64,000 nucleotides of DNA from Paragonimus westermani. Lineage: Eukaryota > Platyhelminthes > Trematoda > Plagiorchiida > Troglotrematidae. Position 1 is the first letter of the stretch. Each line of letters begins with the position of its first letter. Location: the NCBI GenBank assembly GCA_008508345.1, contig QNGE01003057.1, positions 1 through 64,000 on the forward strand, written 5' to 3'. Of the stretch, positions 40,201 to 53,500 are shown one piece after another. Made by a program: the position numbers and the translations under genes. The notes below the pieces were generated by a model, which did not search any database, had not been told where the DNA came from, and was given only the letters and a program-made list of their open reading frames with translations.

Positions 40201-41556
40201 CAGAAAGCCACAAAATAATGTTGTATAATAGCCAGCTTCGTAGGTAAGTAATACACTACCCACAATTTGGGAACACATTTGGAAACTACAGAAAGAGTGT
40301 TAACTCCAGGAAGACGATAGATGAGAAGGGACCATTGGAATAGTGTGTACGTGCTATTGGTACGTGTCAACTGGAAGAATGGCAGAGTATTGCTGCGCAA
40401 TTTGTGTGAGTACACGTTAGCCGTGCAGGTGAGTGTACATGTTCGTGGTCCTGTGTTTTAGCGTAGTCTGTACAGCGTTCCTTGTAATACACAACTTTGC
40501 AGGTCAAGCGTCCTCCCATCCACTCGCCTCCACCGAGGTCACGGCCTAACTCTATACTCCTACGTCACTTTCGCAGGCTCACCAAGGTCCACATGTCAAG
40601 CGACATAGGCAGTACGGACATGGTCGCTTATCACCACCGGGAGACCTTTAATAAACTGCTCCCTAACAAATACAGTCGTGACTCTTGATCCAACTCTGGT
40701 AGTGTCATGTCCAGAAATCTTTGTAGAGTAGCAGCATAAGTGGGTGGATCCCCCGCATAGCCTCCTGGCGATCGGTCTGGCTGTCAAACGCAGCCACCAA
40801 CGCTTCCTTCGCAGAATCCCACTACGTCTTTGCAAGGCCTCTTCTCGGTGCCTCCAACACCGCCTTCGTCCTACCCTTCACCAGCGTCCCCATGGCAGCC
40901 AGCTTCTCACGGCGGGTTTTGTCTTTCACAACTTTAGCCACCTCATCAAATTCCTCCAAGAACGATCAGGTGTCTCCATCTCCGAACGGTTGCGGCCAGG
41001 GTATCTTCATCCTCGTGTTTGTCGTGGCTTTAAATGTTGCGACCGTAAAAAATGGGGTTGGTCTGCATAGTTGTTTATTACAAGGAACGCTGTACAGACT
41101 ACGCTAAAACACAGGACCACGAACATGTACACTCACCTGCACGGCTAACGTGTACTCACACAAATTGCGCAGCAATACTCTGCCATTCTTCCAGTTGACA
41201 CGTACCAATAGCACGTACACACTATTCCAATGGTCCCTTCTCATCTATCGTCTTCCTGGAGTTAACACTCTTTCTGTAGTTGCCAAATGTGTTCCCAAAT
41301 TGTGGGTAGTGTACTACTCACCAACAACAACACTTCACTTCGGAAGAGGTTGGCTGAAAAGCTCAAGCGAATACAACAGCCGCGATCAGCACTACTCGCC
41401 AGTAAGGTTGGAAAACAGAAACATGATTTTGTTTAAACATTTTTACTAGAAATTGAATGATGGGAATAGCTTTCACAAGTTTGCCTAACAACTGGTCAGA
41501 CCAAACTGCTGACCCAAAGCTAGCCGGTCATTTGTAAGTCAGGTGACTTAAACGCC

Positions 41557-41599
<43 letters not shown>

Positions 41600-44500
41600 C
41601 TTTTCGTAAGCGTTTCAGATACTGGCGGTCTGAGCATTAACTCACTGTCACGCGACCGTTTGCACCATAACCAACTTATCCTTTTACGCTTTCTTTGTCC
41701 CGTTTGACGAAGTAGATTGGTGTGTAGACTGGTGTGTAAAACTAAAGATATTCTGAGTATGCAAATGTTGGCCTGTTTAAGAGAGATTACCAGAAGCTTT
41801 AAAGGTTTGTAAACGATATCACAAGGTTTCTGTTAGAACAATGAAATACCGCTCGATCAAAGTGAGGCAATCGGCGAGAACACAAGGAGGGAAAAATACA
41901 ATGCTGTTGTGTTGGGTGACCTGCCGACTGTTCCGACATTTGGTGAAGCATTCTAACGCTGCCGCCGAATAAGATGGAACCTCAAAATGGTTTAATCATA
42001 GGCATCAAGGGGGAAATAGTCATATCATCTTCGTGGAAACATGACCCAATGAACGAGAGAAGACAGGCGAGATTCCATTAAAGGAAACGTCAGCCTAAGG
42101 CGCATAACTAGGCCGGAGTTTGCACGAAACTTAACTGAAAACCCCGCTACGTTGATGATTGGGGTTTCGGTTCCTGGATGCCATCGCATGAAAGGTATAA
42201 AACCTGAAGAGTAGACAACTGAGACCTTGCTATATTGGACAGATTTTCGTCTCATAAACATTGATTTTCAATGGAACAACAGGCGTTTTGCCTCTAGAAG
42301 TACCTTGCAGCAAAGGTCAATAGCTTGAGAGAGGTGAGATCTAACTGTGCGGTTAAAACAACTTTGTTGAGGAGGCACCAGATAAGGCGATATTCAAAAT
42401 GTGTGGCACTTATATCTTATAAACTCATTCACATTGCAGTATTTACTTTATTAGTATTGAGGAGGCCATCAAGGTGACTTTAGAAGGTGGGATGTGTGCT
42501 TCACTGGGCAGGCTCAGGCTATAGTAGGAAGGAAATTTCAAGCCCTTGTAACGAGTAAAATGATCATACTAAATGATAAGCAAGACAAAGAATCGTATAT
42601 TTACATGGTAGAACATTTTCTGCTCCTGTTGATCTTCTCCTAGAGGTAAATTAATGTAGTCATCTGCAGAACATTAGCACGATTCTTACCTACCGGCTAA
42701 TGGGATTTGGACTAGTTCTATACCGACTAGACTGCAATTCAGGCAATGTGGGACTTGCATAACTTGTTGCTTCTCGAAACATGAGTAATCGCCTACGTAC
42801 ACAACTAAAGTTGAACTGTTGTTCACTCTAAAACAAATATAGATTATCTTAAGTATTAGTCTGTTACTATCCGTCCTCGTTAGCATACCCGACCAGCAGA
42901 TGGACGTTCTGAGGTTGAGAACAATAGCGAGGTGCATTGCTAACTGTCATAATCACATCATCAAACGATTTTGTCGCGGATAGTTTTGATTTCATTAAAA
43001 ACAATTCAAATGAAATTGAATATACTGTTTGCTCCTAACGCACGTCTGTCCGAAAACTACGCGTCGGTGAGTACAGCGTGTGTGTTGACTGAGTGTACAG
43101 TTATTATTTATATCGAATACATTACTTCTGTGTTTATTTTTGAAACAGCAACTTTCAAAATTAGCTGTTGTTGGACAAAAGTTAAAATGGCGTCAATCTA
43201 ACTTTTGGAATAAAGCGAAGATGATCTTCGAAAGTTGGTTTGTTTCATGCTCCTCATCGGTGAGCAATTAATCATGACAACCCAGTCGTTGGGATGATTA
43301 ATCACAGGCTTATACTTCCGGAAGTCATACTGTCAGGTGCATAAAGCTAACGGAATTATCTGGTTACTGCGTTTTGCATAAAAGCAAGGAAGACCGTCAA
43401 TGCCGAGACGAAATTTCTTTCAGCCATTTGTTACTTAATGCTCGTGGCGTAAGTTGAACTCTGAATGTCACATACTCTAAGGAGCTATCGGAATGTGTGA
43501 AGGTCAGTACATGATTTAAAGACTGGAGTGAAACGACAAGATGAGTCCAGCAGTAAATGTTCAAGTAACATGATCAAGCAACAGATTTGCAGTTATTTTG
43601 TGCTAGCTCAGTATCCGTTCAGAAAGCCCATTTTTCACTGTGACTCATCTGAGAACGTGTATAACAACAGTACATAATTTGTTCGCTGAAGTTTTGGTAA
43701 TCAATTATTGTTCCTAACCTAACGAAACACTCTTCATGACATTTTTACCGCCTGAACAACCAATTCGTGTGTTCGTCTAAAATAGGCCAAACGGTCACAC
43801 TCGCACACGTTATCACATATCACAAAGTACAATCTTATTTGGAAAAGCACAACCTGAAGAAACATTGCGCGAATGTTGATGGTGGAAACGTTCAACTACG
43901 GAAATGTGAGATAACCAAATCTATCTCCACCACTGTGCTCAGTTCGGGCTTTTGTCCTCAAAATAACGTATGTACATATGTTCTGGTAACCGTAACTGCC
44001 ACTCGGCCAGAGGACTCAACAAACTGCTTGATTCTGTGACTCACAACAAAATGACGGTCAGTTGTCCGTATAGGTCTTTCCAACGTAGCTTTGAAATTAG
44101 TTGTCTAATATTCGGGGGTCCTAGAAGGCTCTCACTGTAGTTTGATCACAGTGAGAGCTCACTGATGTGCGACCTACATTGCAGAAGCGTAGACTTCAAT
44201 TGTGTGAGTATCCTGTTTGTCTGATCTCTTCATTTGCCATCTGAGAAGAAAATCGTCTCGTTCCTTTGTTTGGCTTTTTACTAGTTCTCACAGGCTCCGT
44301 CTTGTTGACCATACTCGCGAGCATTTAGTTCGCTTAGACTGGTGGTGCCTTCTCAGTAGTCACATAATCAAAAGGCTTATTTGTTCACTTTCCAGGGATT
44401 TCACGTGTTTTCCTTATAATCTGGAGTAGATGAGTCGATTCTAAGTGACTTGCGGACTAGTGAGCATGTAACTTAGACTGAAGAATTTTGAAAAATGTTT

Positions 44501-47500
44501 ACAAACAGTTGGCCCCAATAGGATCAGAAGGCATGGCAGCAGCTGGTCCTCTACATACTCTAGGGAACCAAATCCAGCGGGAGTGAACAAGGGTCAAAGG
44601 GGTAGTTTATTAGTCTATTCGGAGGACCAGGTGTGAAAGCCGACTAGAATGTTCGGTGGTACCCGAAACATTTACTTATGTAGTGGCACTCCCCTTTCTT
44701 GTAGATCAAAATCTATTTGTGGTTGACTTACAAAACATCAATGATCCACAACGATTCCTTACTGGTTTAAGACAGGTTTTTTCCAATGGTTTAGTTGGTC
44801 GGCAACCACTGGAAAGACGGATGACCCTAACACCGAGCGTGCGTGCTGTTAATGGGACTCAGATAGCATGTACTATTTGTTCACTATTTCGCTAGTGGAA
44901 TCAGGTTTCAGTGTCATCCGGAAGTCTTAAATTAAATTCAAAGCCAGGAGGCCGTCACCAAGCTATTGTTTATTCAGCTTTCAGTATGCAGGCTTGTTGA
45001 GGTTGTCTTCAGTAACTACAAACCAGTGCCCTTTCTAAGTAATGTACAATAATCAGTAGCTTTTGCGTGTATATTCTAGACAAATACACCTGCTAAACCG
45101 CTCATTTTGAATCGTTTGCAAAAGTTTGTCTAATCTTTTCACATCCTCTTTCTCTATGGTCAGTGAATTCCTCGGTGGAATGTCATTCGGGGTTGCCGGA
45201 ATTATGTCGAAAAAACAAGTAAGTTGTTCATAAAATGTAATCCTTCTTTCAAGTACGTGTTTGAAAAACAGTAATTGACGCTTGATAGCCGGACTCCTTG
45301 ATCAAAGAAGTGGATAGACATCTGTGTGAACCATATCGCTGGGGTGAGATGCAACCTCTGCAAAGCGCACTACATGAATATTGCCGTGAACATTGTAAGG
45401 TTTGTCATGGACCTGAGATCTTACAGAACAGTATTATGGCGGGTCCCTTGCACGATTCGAAAGAATATCTCAAGGTTACACAAACAACAAAACATAATCG
45501 GACTGTTGCTGTGAGCAGAAATTACATTGATATCATTATTTACAGTGGTTTGTCTGTTTCGCTATATGGTGGTCACCGATCACGCAATAGGCAATTGTCT
45601 CGGTCTAGTTAAGCATCACATAGCTAATACTGAATTACTGATGAGTAGTCGGCGATTTGGTTTATCTTAAAGTTGACCATCACTCACATTTGATCGCAGC
45701 CTTCGCATTCAGATAGACGTTGCAGCCAGCCTCTTTTGAAAACAAGCACTAGACTCGAGTTTAGCTCTCATTAGAGCTCGTCAGTAGTGCATATCCTTGC
45801 CACGGCCGGGATTTGAACTCCGGCCATTCCAATCATGAGGCAACCGTGTTGACCACTGCGCCATTGACCTCACATTGGGCACGACCGAAGTATCAAATCT
45901 GAACGCTCAACCACTCTCGTTTGTGAGCAATGATCAGGTTGCCCGATCGTCTCGAGAGGAGACACAGTTACTGCCTGTTAAGTCCAATCGATAACCCCGC
46001 GATTAGGACTTCCGAGACAGATGGAGATCCCAGAACTCAGTAAACCTGCGAGGCGATATTTTGGATTAATGATGAGTAGTCGGGGGGTTGGCTCATTTTC
46101 AATTTGACCATCATTCACATTTGATTGTAGTTAACTTACAAACACTGTTATCCAACCAAAACTTCTATTCTTCTTTTTTATGAAACGATTGCTACTAGAA
46201 GCATTATTCTCTCCTTCTCGTGTTCCATCTAAATGTCATTGTTTTCTCTTTCAAAATATCAAATAAATATTAAATGGCATTTTATTCATTAGTTCCCGTG
46301 AACGTTAGTTCAACAACATGACATTTATTTTGCACTGCCAATATCTGTCTTTAATCTCGACATTTTGGAAACAGTGAAAAATAATGGTACCAATGTCGTT
46401 AGGTTTAAATGTTCGACAAAAATATCAAATGTCAACTTATTTTGCAGACAGTCTTTCACAAGTTTCCATCAACAGTTACTTTACGAAAATCTTCTCTCTA
46501 CTATGGTTTTATTCAGCCCGGACTGTAATTGTCTTATTTTAAATTGACCGGCTGTACATATCGGGAATAACCAGAATGTTTCACTTGATGCAAAATCATG
46601 TGCCCACATCTCTGTAGGATTTCAAGTTTGCTTCTACTTACGTTTTTCTTACTAGATGTTACCAGTTGCACAGAACCAACATGTATCCCACACACTTTCA
46701 TATTGTCCGATGTAAGCTTTTGCTGGTGAATGCATCCTCCAGGCTTTAAATCGATAACTGAAGCGTCCTCAATAACCTCGACTGTAATTATACAACTTAA
46801 CTTCATCCATTACTGATTACGCTTCAGTCGAAAACCATCGAGGAACAAAGTCTAAGAACACTGATATGCTACATTCAGCTGCCTGACAGCTTAAGTGTGG
46901 TATTCCGCCAAATAAAAAATCTCAATTAAAGACGAAATGATTTTGTGTTGGTCATTGTTTTTTGGGAAACCAACCTTAAAGTACCATACCGAAAATATTT
47001 GAAAGGTTTGGATGGACCCGATCTCTACAGAATGAATTCAATTTGTTTAGGCGGAAACAGTAAGGCTTCAAACACACAAATACTCATTTTGCCATTAGCA
47101 ACGGTTTTCTGGCTGTTTTTAGAACGAATATATCACGCTGTTGCCTAATACTGGAGCCTATCTAGAACTAAATCCAGTATCTGAAGCGACACGGTACGAT
47201 AGTGCAACCGTCACAAACGCGGAATTGTCACTCGACACTATTTATTGTGCAAAGTCTCCTTATCATCAGTTGTGAACACTATCACACACCTATGTATCGT
47301 ATGTACCAGCGGTTTCATTTCAGCAACAGAAATCACCAGCTGAACTGCTAAAGTTGTTTTCGCGTTGCTTTCGTATTCGTGAGTAAGTGTCCACATTCCG
47401 AACTCATTGAGTTCTTTTCAGTTTTGTTTGTCTCTGCAACCTGTTGCGTTGTAACGCTGAGATTTGTTAGGAAAAACGATGTGCTTCTGGACCACCCAAG

Positions 47501-50500
47501 GTATACCATTGTAAGGTTATTGCTGATCCATCATAAAATAGCCACCTGCAGGATTACATTTTCTCATTAACACAAGGTAGACTTTTCAGATTGACCTTTA
47601 ATTTGGTGTTCTGTTGTCTTTAGCAGTCAGGCTGGTTTTAAGTTTTCTCTTACTTTCACTATGTTTCATTGAGAAATGCGTACACGTGAGACACGCTCAG
47701 TTCACACTTGTCCAACGGTTTTCAACAAAATCATAACTCTCAAATGATTATTGGCCAACAGCCTTGGTAGTGATCAGTCAAGCGGGAAACTTATTGTCGC
47801 TGTTCGTTCATTCAAGAGATCATTAGAGAGTACTTTGCTCGAAAATATTTTCTTATGGTTACTTAACTGATTCATTTTCAAATTATCCCTTATAGGTCGT
47901 AGGCTGGTACTACTTGCTAAACGAAACAATGTGCAGAAAGAAGCACTTGAAGGCCGGGTTGGATCTGCATTCGTTGGCCAACTTGACCGAAACTGATAAC
48001 AATGATAGAAGCAGACTGGTTATTCCCAATGGGACAGGGCTGGCAACCGCCAACTGTGGTGGAGCCGGAATTCCACTGGTCTCGGTTACTGTAGCGGCAA
48101 CCTTATCGCACATCAGTCCAATGGTTACCAATAAACAACCCTACTTGGTTCAGCCCCCAACGTCAAAATCTATTAATCAGTTACCCCAGTCAGTGCCAAC
48201 TTACTCCACACCTTTGCCTCGAACAGTCAGACCACAGAACAGGCAACCGACAAACAATGCACAGTATTTCCATGTAAGTTGTCTGTCGACCATCTGACTG
48301 AGTTGGACTTAAATATCACCACTGTCGCCAACGGAACTGGAATGGATGTTATTCATCTGGTAGTCAGTGGACCACCGTTCGCTTTTTGTTCATTCACTAG
48401 TGATGGTAAGCAGAGTAGATCGAAATCTGGTGTGTTGTTAACATTTTGCGAAGTCCAGTGTCAAACTTTCATTCTACTTCTCACGAAGTCATCAGATAAC
48501 TGGACCTAGTAAGTCCTTTAGTACAGTTTCACGTTAAGAACCCTGAGCTGTTTCGCTTGTATGACGGCTGTGGTTGGGAGATTAACAGTTGCTGAAGTGT
48601 AGGATTATCTTATGGGTTAACGTGAACAAAATCAGTCAGAAGTCCTTCCTCTACTAAGGTCAGGCATAAAAAATACAGTAAATGGTTCGCTGCCACTTTC
48701 CTCAGAAAAGTGTTTTCCGTCAACTGATATTAACTCACGAAAACCACAGCTTCCAAATTAAAAACAGGACGTTAACGTTTTGGTTCAGTCAAAGTAGCAT
48801 GCTGTTTAGTAATCTTGTGAACGGATTCCTCAGTTTCAATGACCACTCTGAGTTGGTTGGTCAAGTGTCCGTGTGAAGCTACTTGCAACCGTATACAGCT
48901 GACATCTTGTCAATTTGTTGAGCACGCAGGTACTGAGAGTGTTCAGTACTGTACGGTTTATCACATACGTTCGATGAAGACTATTTTACTCACTCCCTTG
49001 ATCCAGTAAGCCTTCCTTACATTCTTTGACCAGTTATATGACAAGCGTAAACCTGAAAACAACAATTGACCATAAGACTGGGGACGAAGTGATTGCGAAA
49101 AACAATTACACACGATTAACTGTCTTACTTGTCATTCAGCCCCAAAAGCTCTTGCGTACTCGTAAGACATACCAGGCCACATGTGAGCTAGATACGACGT
49201 GTCTGTCTGGATGGCAGCATTAGACCACCATGTGTGGACTGAAAACCGCATGTAAGTGTAACGTCAGCAGTGAGCGTCCGTGTAAAAAGAAAAACTGAAC
49301 AAGTCCAAACTCTCTTTGATGTTTTGGTTGAAGTCGAGCATGATCACACTTCAACTTAATCCAGGAGAACTTTGTTGATATTGAAGATTTGCGATTCTTG
49401 ACTAGATTCCAACTATTTGGATATTTTCGCAGTCAGTAACCCCACAGTCTGTTAACCGTTTCATTTGTCAAAATCCCTCTGAGAAATGAGTTTGTTAAGT
49501 TAGTCATTGTTCGATGCTTCGTAAATTCTTCATACAGATTCAGATTGGAATAGACATTAAGGCCGATGGTGCTTATATGCAAACAATAGCCTTTGAACTG
49601 GCGGAGGGGAACAATTTATTCAATGTTTTAAAGAACAACAGGTGGTCTAATCAGGTAAAATAAAGTAATTCTCTCATCATCTTTGGTCAAATAAACAGTA
49701 CCAATTAACAAACAAGCCCATTTTGGCGAAACAATACAAACACTGGATCTCCACCGATAACTCTTGAATATACACCAACTCCGAGTGTGTACACACATGA
49801 CCATAAAAACTACCCACATTCAAATCAAGTTCAACTTATGTTTACGGCCACGGGATTCGCATTTGTTTTTATTCTCAACCTTAATGTTTATATAAAAAAA
49901 TGCTTAAGCGGACGAAACCACTCACGACAATTACCCCGGAGAAATATGATTGTATTGTTTTTTATTGCTACCTCAAATTCCTGCTTCTTACCGTGATCCC
50001 TCTTCGAAAATCTTTTTCCCACTATATCCACCAACTGGTCATCATGAGTGCTGGATAGATTGAATCGTGCATCGATCAGAAAATTACTGGCTTCCTAAAG
50101 TTGTGACAAAAACTATTTGCTTTACGTTCTAAACCACCTTACACGGGTTTATTGGGACCGGATATGATAAACAAGTTGGTCACGACATGTCACAGATTGC
50201 AAGGTGTAGTAATTCCCTTCCCTGAGAGAGTCATTTATTTGGAAGAGATGAACTGTTTCTTTGATGTGGGTGTCTTTTTCTGTCCCGTAAAATCAAGATA
50301 ACGTAAGTGCGATCACTTTAATATGGTTAGACTGTCAAAATAAATAGGGGCTCTTGTTTAACGCTCATCAAGACTAATCTTGTTGTCATGGACCACTATA
50401 GGTTCTAGAGAGAAAAATGAAATTACATAGTGATCCTGTTGTGCAAGTCGGTATTAAACAATCATCAAATGGTTACTACCAGTCACAAGTGTGGGTAAAT

Positions 50501-53500
50501 GAAATGCTAAATTGAAAGATTAAAAACACTGTGGCTACACACAAGGCTGGGACCAGGTCTGACTCCACAGGTGTGGACAGCAGCCAAACGACGTCAATTC
50601 AAACCCAGAAACGTTCGGTCAGGGTAACAACATTGAGGGGAGTTTTACGTCAGTTCTCAGAAAGACAATATGAGGCGGAAGTTTATAATTTGAGGAATGA
50701 AATTCGTTTAGTTCGTTAGTTCAGAGAATCACAATAATTCTCTCAAAATTGGGATTTTTCTTCTCATCTTCCGCAAAGAACTGCCCATTTTATTTTATTC
50801 ATTACAGATGCTCGTACACAAAGAATGAATAACCCATATCCGTTGTGCATTCAACTTTACAAGTGGTCATTTTTGTAGAGCATTGTTCACACTTCGTGGT
50901 GATCATTAAGTGAGTGTCGTTTGTACCAATTCTGGGAACGAAATTTCTTCCGAATAACACGCGGTTTAGGTAACTTGTGTCGCGTGCTAGGTTACTGAAT
51001 CGAGGAAACCAGAACAATAACAGTCTGGGTGTTATTATGCAGTATTAATTAATTGGAAAAAACATCACCTTTTCATATAGGTACAACCGTATTTACGATT
51101 GCTATTGGGCGACAAGCGTTCTTGTGTTTTGATTGATCAGCTCATTGTTAGGGTCTAAGACTTTGCATCGAGTAACTCAACCTTATTGAATCTAATACAT
51201 ATTTAAGCAGCAAATGATCGCCGTTCTCGAATGGTTGGCGCCGACCAGTCACGATTTCATCTGTAACGGCTTATGCTTGAACCCTGATTAGGTGAACTCT
51301 GTCCAGTCAGAAAACCCCTCCAGCTGAATCGTATCACATGTTGGTTTGGCGAAGACCCGATTTTAGATTACAAAGCTGTGTGCTATGATTGCCTGTGATT
51401 AGTTTGTCTTACGTTAGTAGTCCGCCATTATGTCACTGCTTAAAATGCTGGCTACGTTCTGACTAGATTGTAGTGTAGTTTCTTTCTAAAAGGATCTGGG
51501 CCCACTTCAGGCCTCAAACCCGGGAAAGCCGGATGAGAAATGCGTACGGCGAATTTCTCCGTTTATTCGCTAAACATCGAAATCTCTATCTCGATGTCCG
51601 AACCTGGGCTTTGTTAGATCTCTGTGAATTAATCTGTCACGTTCTTCGACTGTACGAAAATCAATGCCCCTTTTTCTATTCGTCACGTTGCTCACTCCCA
51701 ACCTTCTCCGCAATTATGACATAAAGATGCCGATAAATTGGATTATTATCCTCCACTCCTCGTCAAGATGTTTATGAGGTAAGCGAAAACTATTAACTTT
51801 TATGGTATCCGTCCACATTCGAAAGGTCCACCTTTTGTTCTCAACTGTCTGTCCCCTTCATTGGACAGCTTTTCTGGTGGATTAGTTTCAGTACCAGCTC
51901 ACTAACAGCGTGCGATCCATCTTTCTCGAGTCTTTCCAATAATACTTGAATTTGCCATGCAAATACTTTGTATGCATCAGTCTTCCCTAGTCTGACAGCT
52001 CATCGGAACATTTTGTTCCTCAAGTACATCAGTGTTTAACTGTGGAAACAATCTTGCTTTGCTAGTGGCCACCTACACGTGGTGTCTTAATTGGTCAACA
52101 GCACGCTCAGTACAAGAAATCCGTGAACACAGCGAGGAGCGGAGAGAAGGCATAATCATGCTAAGGGTACAAAAGTTACCGTAAGTGAGAAGATGTATTT
52201 CTGTCTTCAGTTAAATGAGTTATGGTCACCATAGTCGTAAACGTATTGCCGGCAACTTTTCCAGTAAGCGTAAGCAATGTTCAAATTACAATGTGTCAGA
52301 ACATTGGGAAAGTGACATGAGTAGTTGGTTTATGCCAACCGAGCCATAATGCAGCTGAACTCAGTGTAATCGCTCAGACTCAGAAGCCACTAATGCCTTC
52401 AATCAAAGGAGATTAGCCTGTCGGTGCCACTTCACATTGTGTTTACCAATTTGTATGTAACTCCGGAGGAAGTTACATAGGCAGAGCCAAGAGATGCTTG
52501 AGCTTCGGAATGAAGGAACATTTACCAAAATGAGTACAGAAGTCCGTGTTACCGGAGAGTTGCAATGTTGCTGAAACGCGTAAACAACCAGTTTCCTCGG
52601 TCTCTAGACACGTCCTGACCATCGGTCATGCTATCCATCCATCTTGTACATTCACAATCTTGTTACGTCATTCTAACCCGAGATTTTCACAGTTTGCCGA
52701 AGCAGTTGCAAGTATTTCAACTCAAACCAGCTCTCTGTGTCCAGAAACAACTGTTCGTGTGGTTGACTCTTCCCAGGACTTAATGACTTATCCTAACCCA
52801 CTTATTGACTATCCACCCCTCTAGTGGTTTGCTATAAAAAAAACTTATCCATGTTATTGTAAATATGGTACTGATGAGTCAGTACGAAATGCTGGCATCT
52901 ACCAGTTTTCGTGTTCCAACTGCTGTGTTGCAGCTGCTCAAAGGAACCAACTGTTTGCTATCATTTTGTTCAACTATTCTCTCACAGTTTAGTCAAACAG
53001 TGCTCTGAAGAATAACACAGTGGGTTAAAACACTAAGTCAGTGGATTCGTCAGACTGTGAGGAAATCTGTTTTGAGTAGTCATTTAAATCAATAAAAGCT
53101 GTGTGCACTTGATCGGTGAAAAGCTATCGGTCTGATAGCAGAGGGTTACCAGTTTTCAGTATAATTTGCTCCTTTACTGAAGATAATCAGCCGTGGGTTG
53201 AAATCACCTGATCACTGAGTATTATTAAGGAAGTAAAGTTATGACAAGGAATACTCTGTGATGTACTTCTTTCTTTTCACGCTACGCTTCGATTTATTTC
53301 TTTATATACATTTGAGTCAGGAACAAGAGTGTATATTCTGCTTCGTTTTGACCGCTCCTCTCCCGAAAGACTAAGCTTCTTGTGATTGTCCAGCGGAAAA
53401 GCTTTGTTCAAGAGCTCAGCTCGCAGTTCGTGTTCAGAGTTGAGAACTTAACAGAACATTAATGAAACAGTTCGTTTTCGACTCTGTTTCATTCAGGCAA

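Larger units (their letters stand above)
27069..45163 (+). other. Intron 4 (18095 nt)
   Basis: The largest intron in the model, from GTGAGT to TCTCTATGGTCAG. It contains the complete hammerhead at 33.3 kb in sense orientation, the fold-back gag element at 40.24-41.32 kb, an AT microsatellite at 41559-41596 and a perfect hairpin at 44128-44158. Open frames at 31192-31524, 32497-32748 and 44656-44895 have no recognised domain. Confidence 0.7.
45219..47895 (+). other. Intron 5 (2677 nt)
   Basis: From GTAAGT to CCTTATAG. It carries an antisense copy of the tRNA-like/hammerhead repeat (45.63-46.14 kb). The open frames at 45298-45612 and 46945-47148 show no domain. Confidence 0.7.

Noticed and set aside
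41150..41449. 99-codon frame nearly identical to a minus-strand frame at 40200-40415
   Set aside because: The match is due to the inverted arms of the fold-back, not to two genes.
45637..45665. Plus-strand CTGATGAGTAG resembling a hammerhead start
   Set aside because: No GAAA segment and no closing stems follow; it is the reverse complement of the SINE-like tail.
50531..50719. 62-codon Ser/Thr-rich frame with a possible donor after 50623
   Set aside because: An in-phase 78-nt exon is possible, but the acceptor lacks a pyrimidine tract and nothing else supports it.
52546..52824. 92-codon frame with a possible acceptor at the TTTTCACAG site
   Set aside because: It ends in a stop with no donor and has no domain; not needed by the phase of the gene model.
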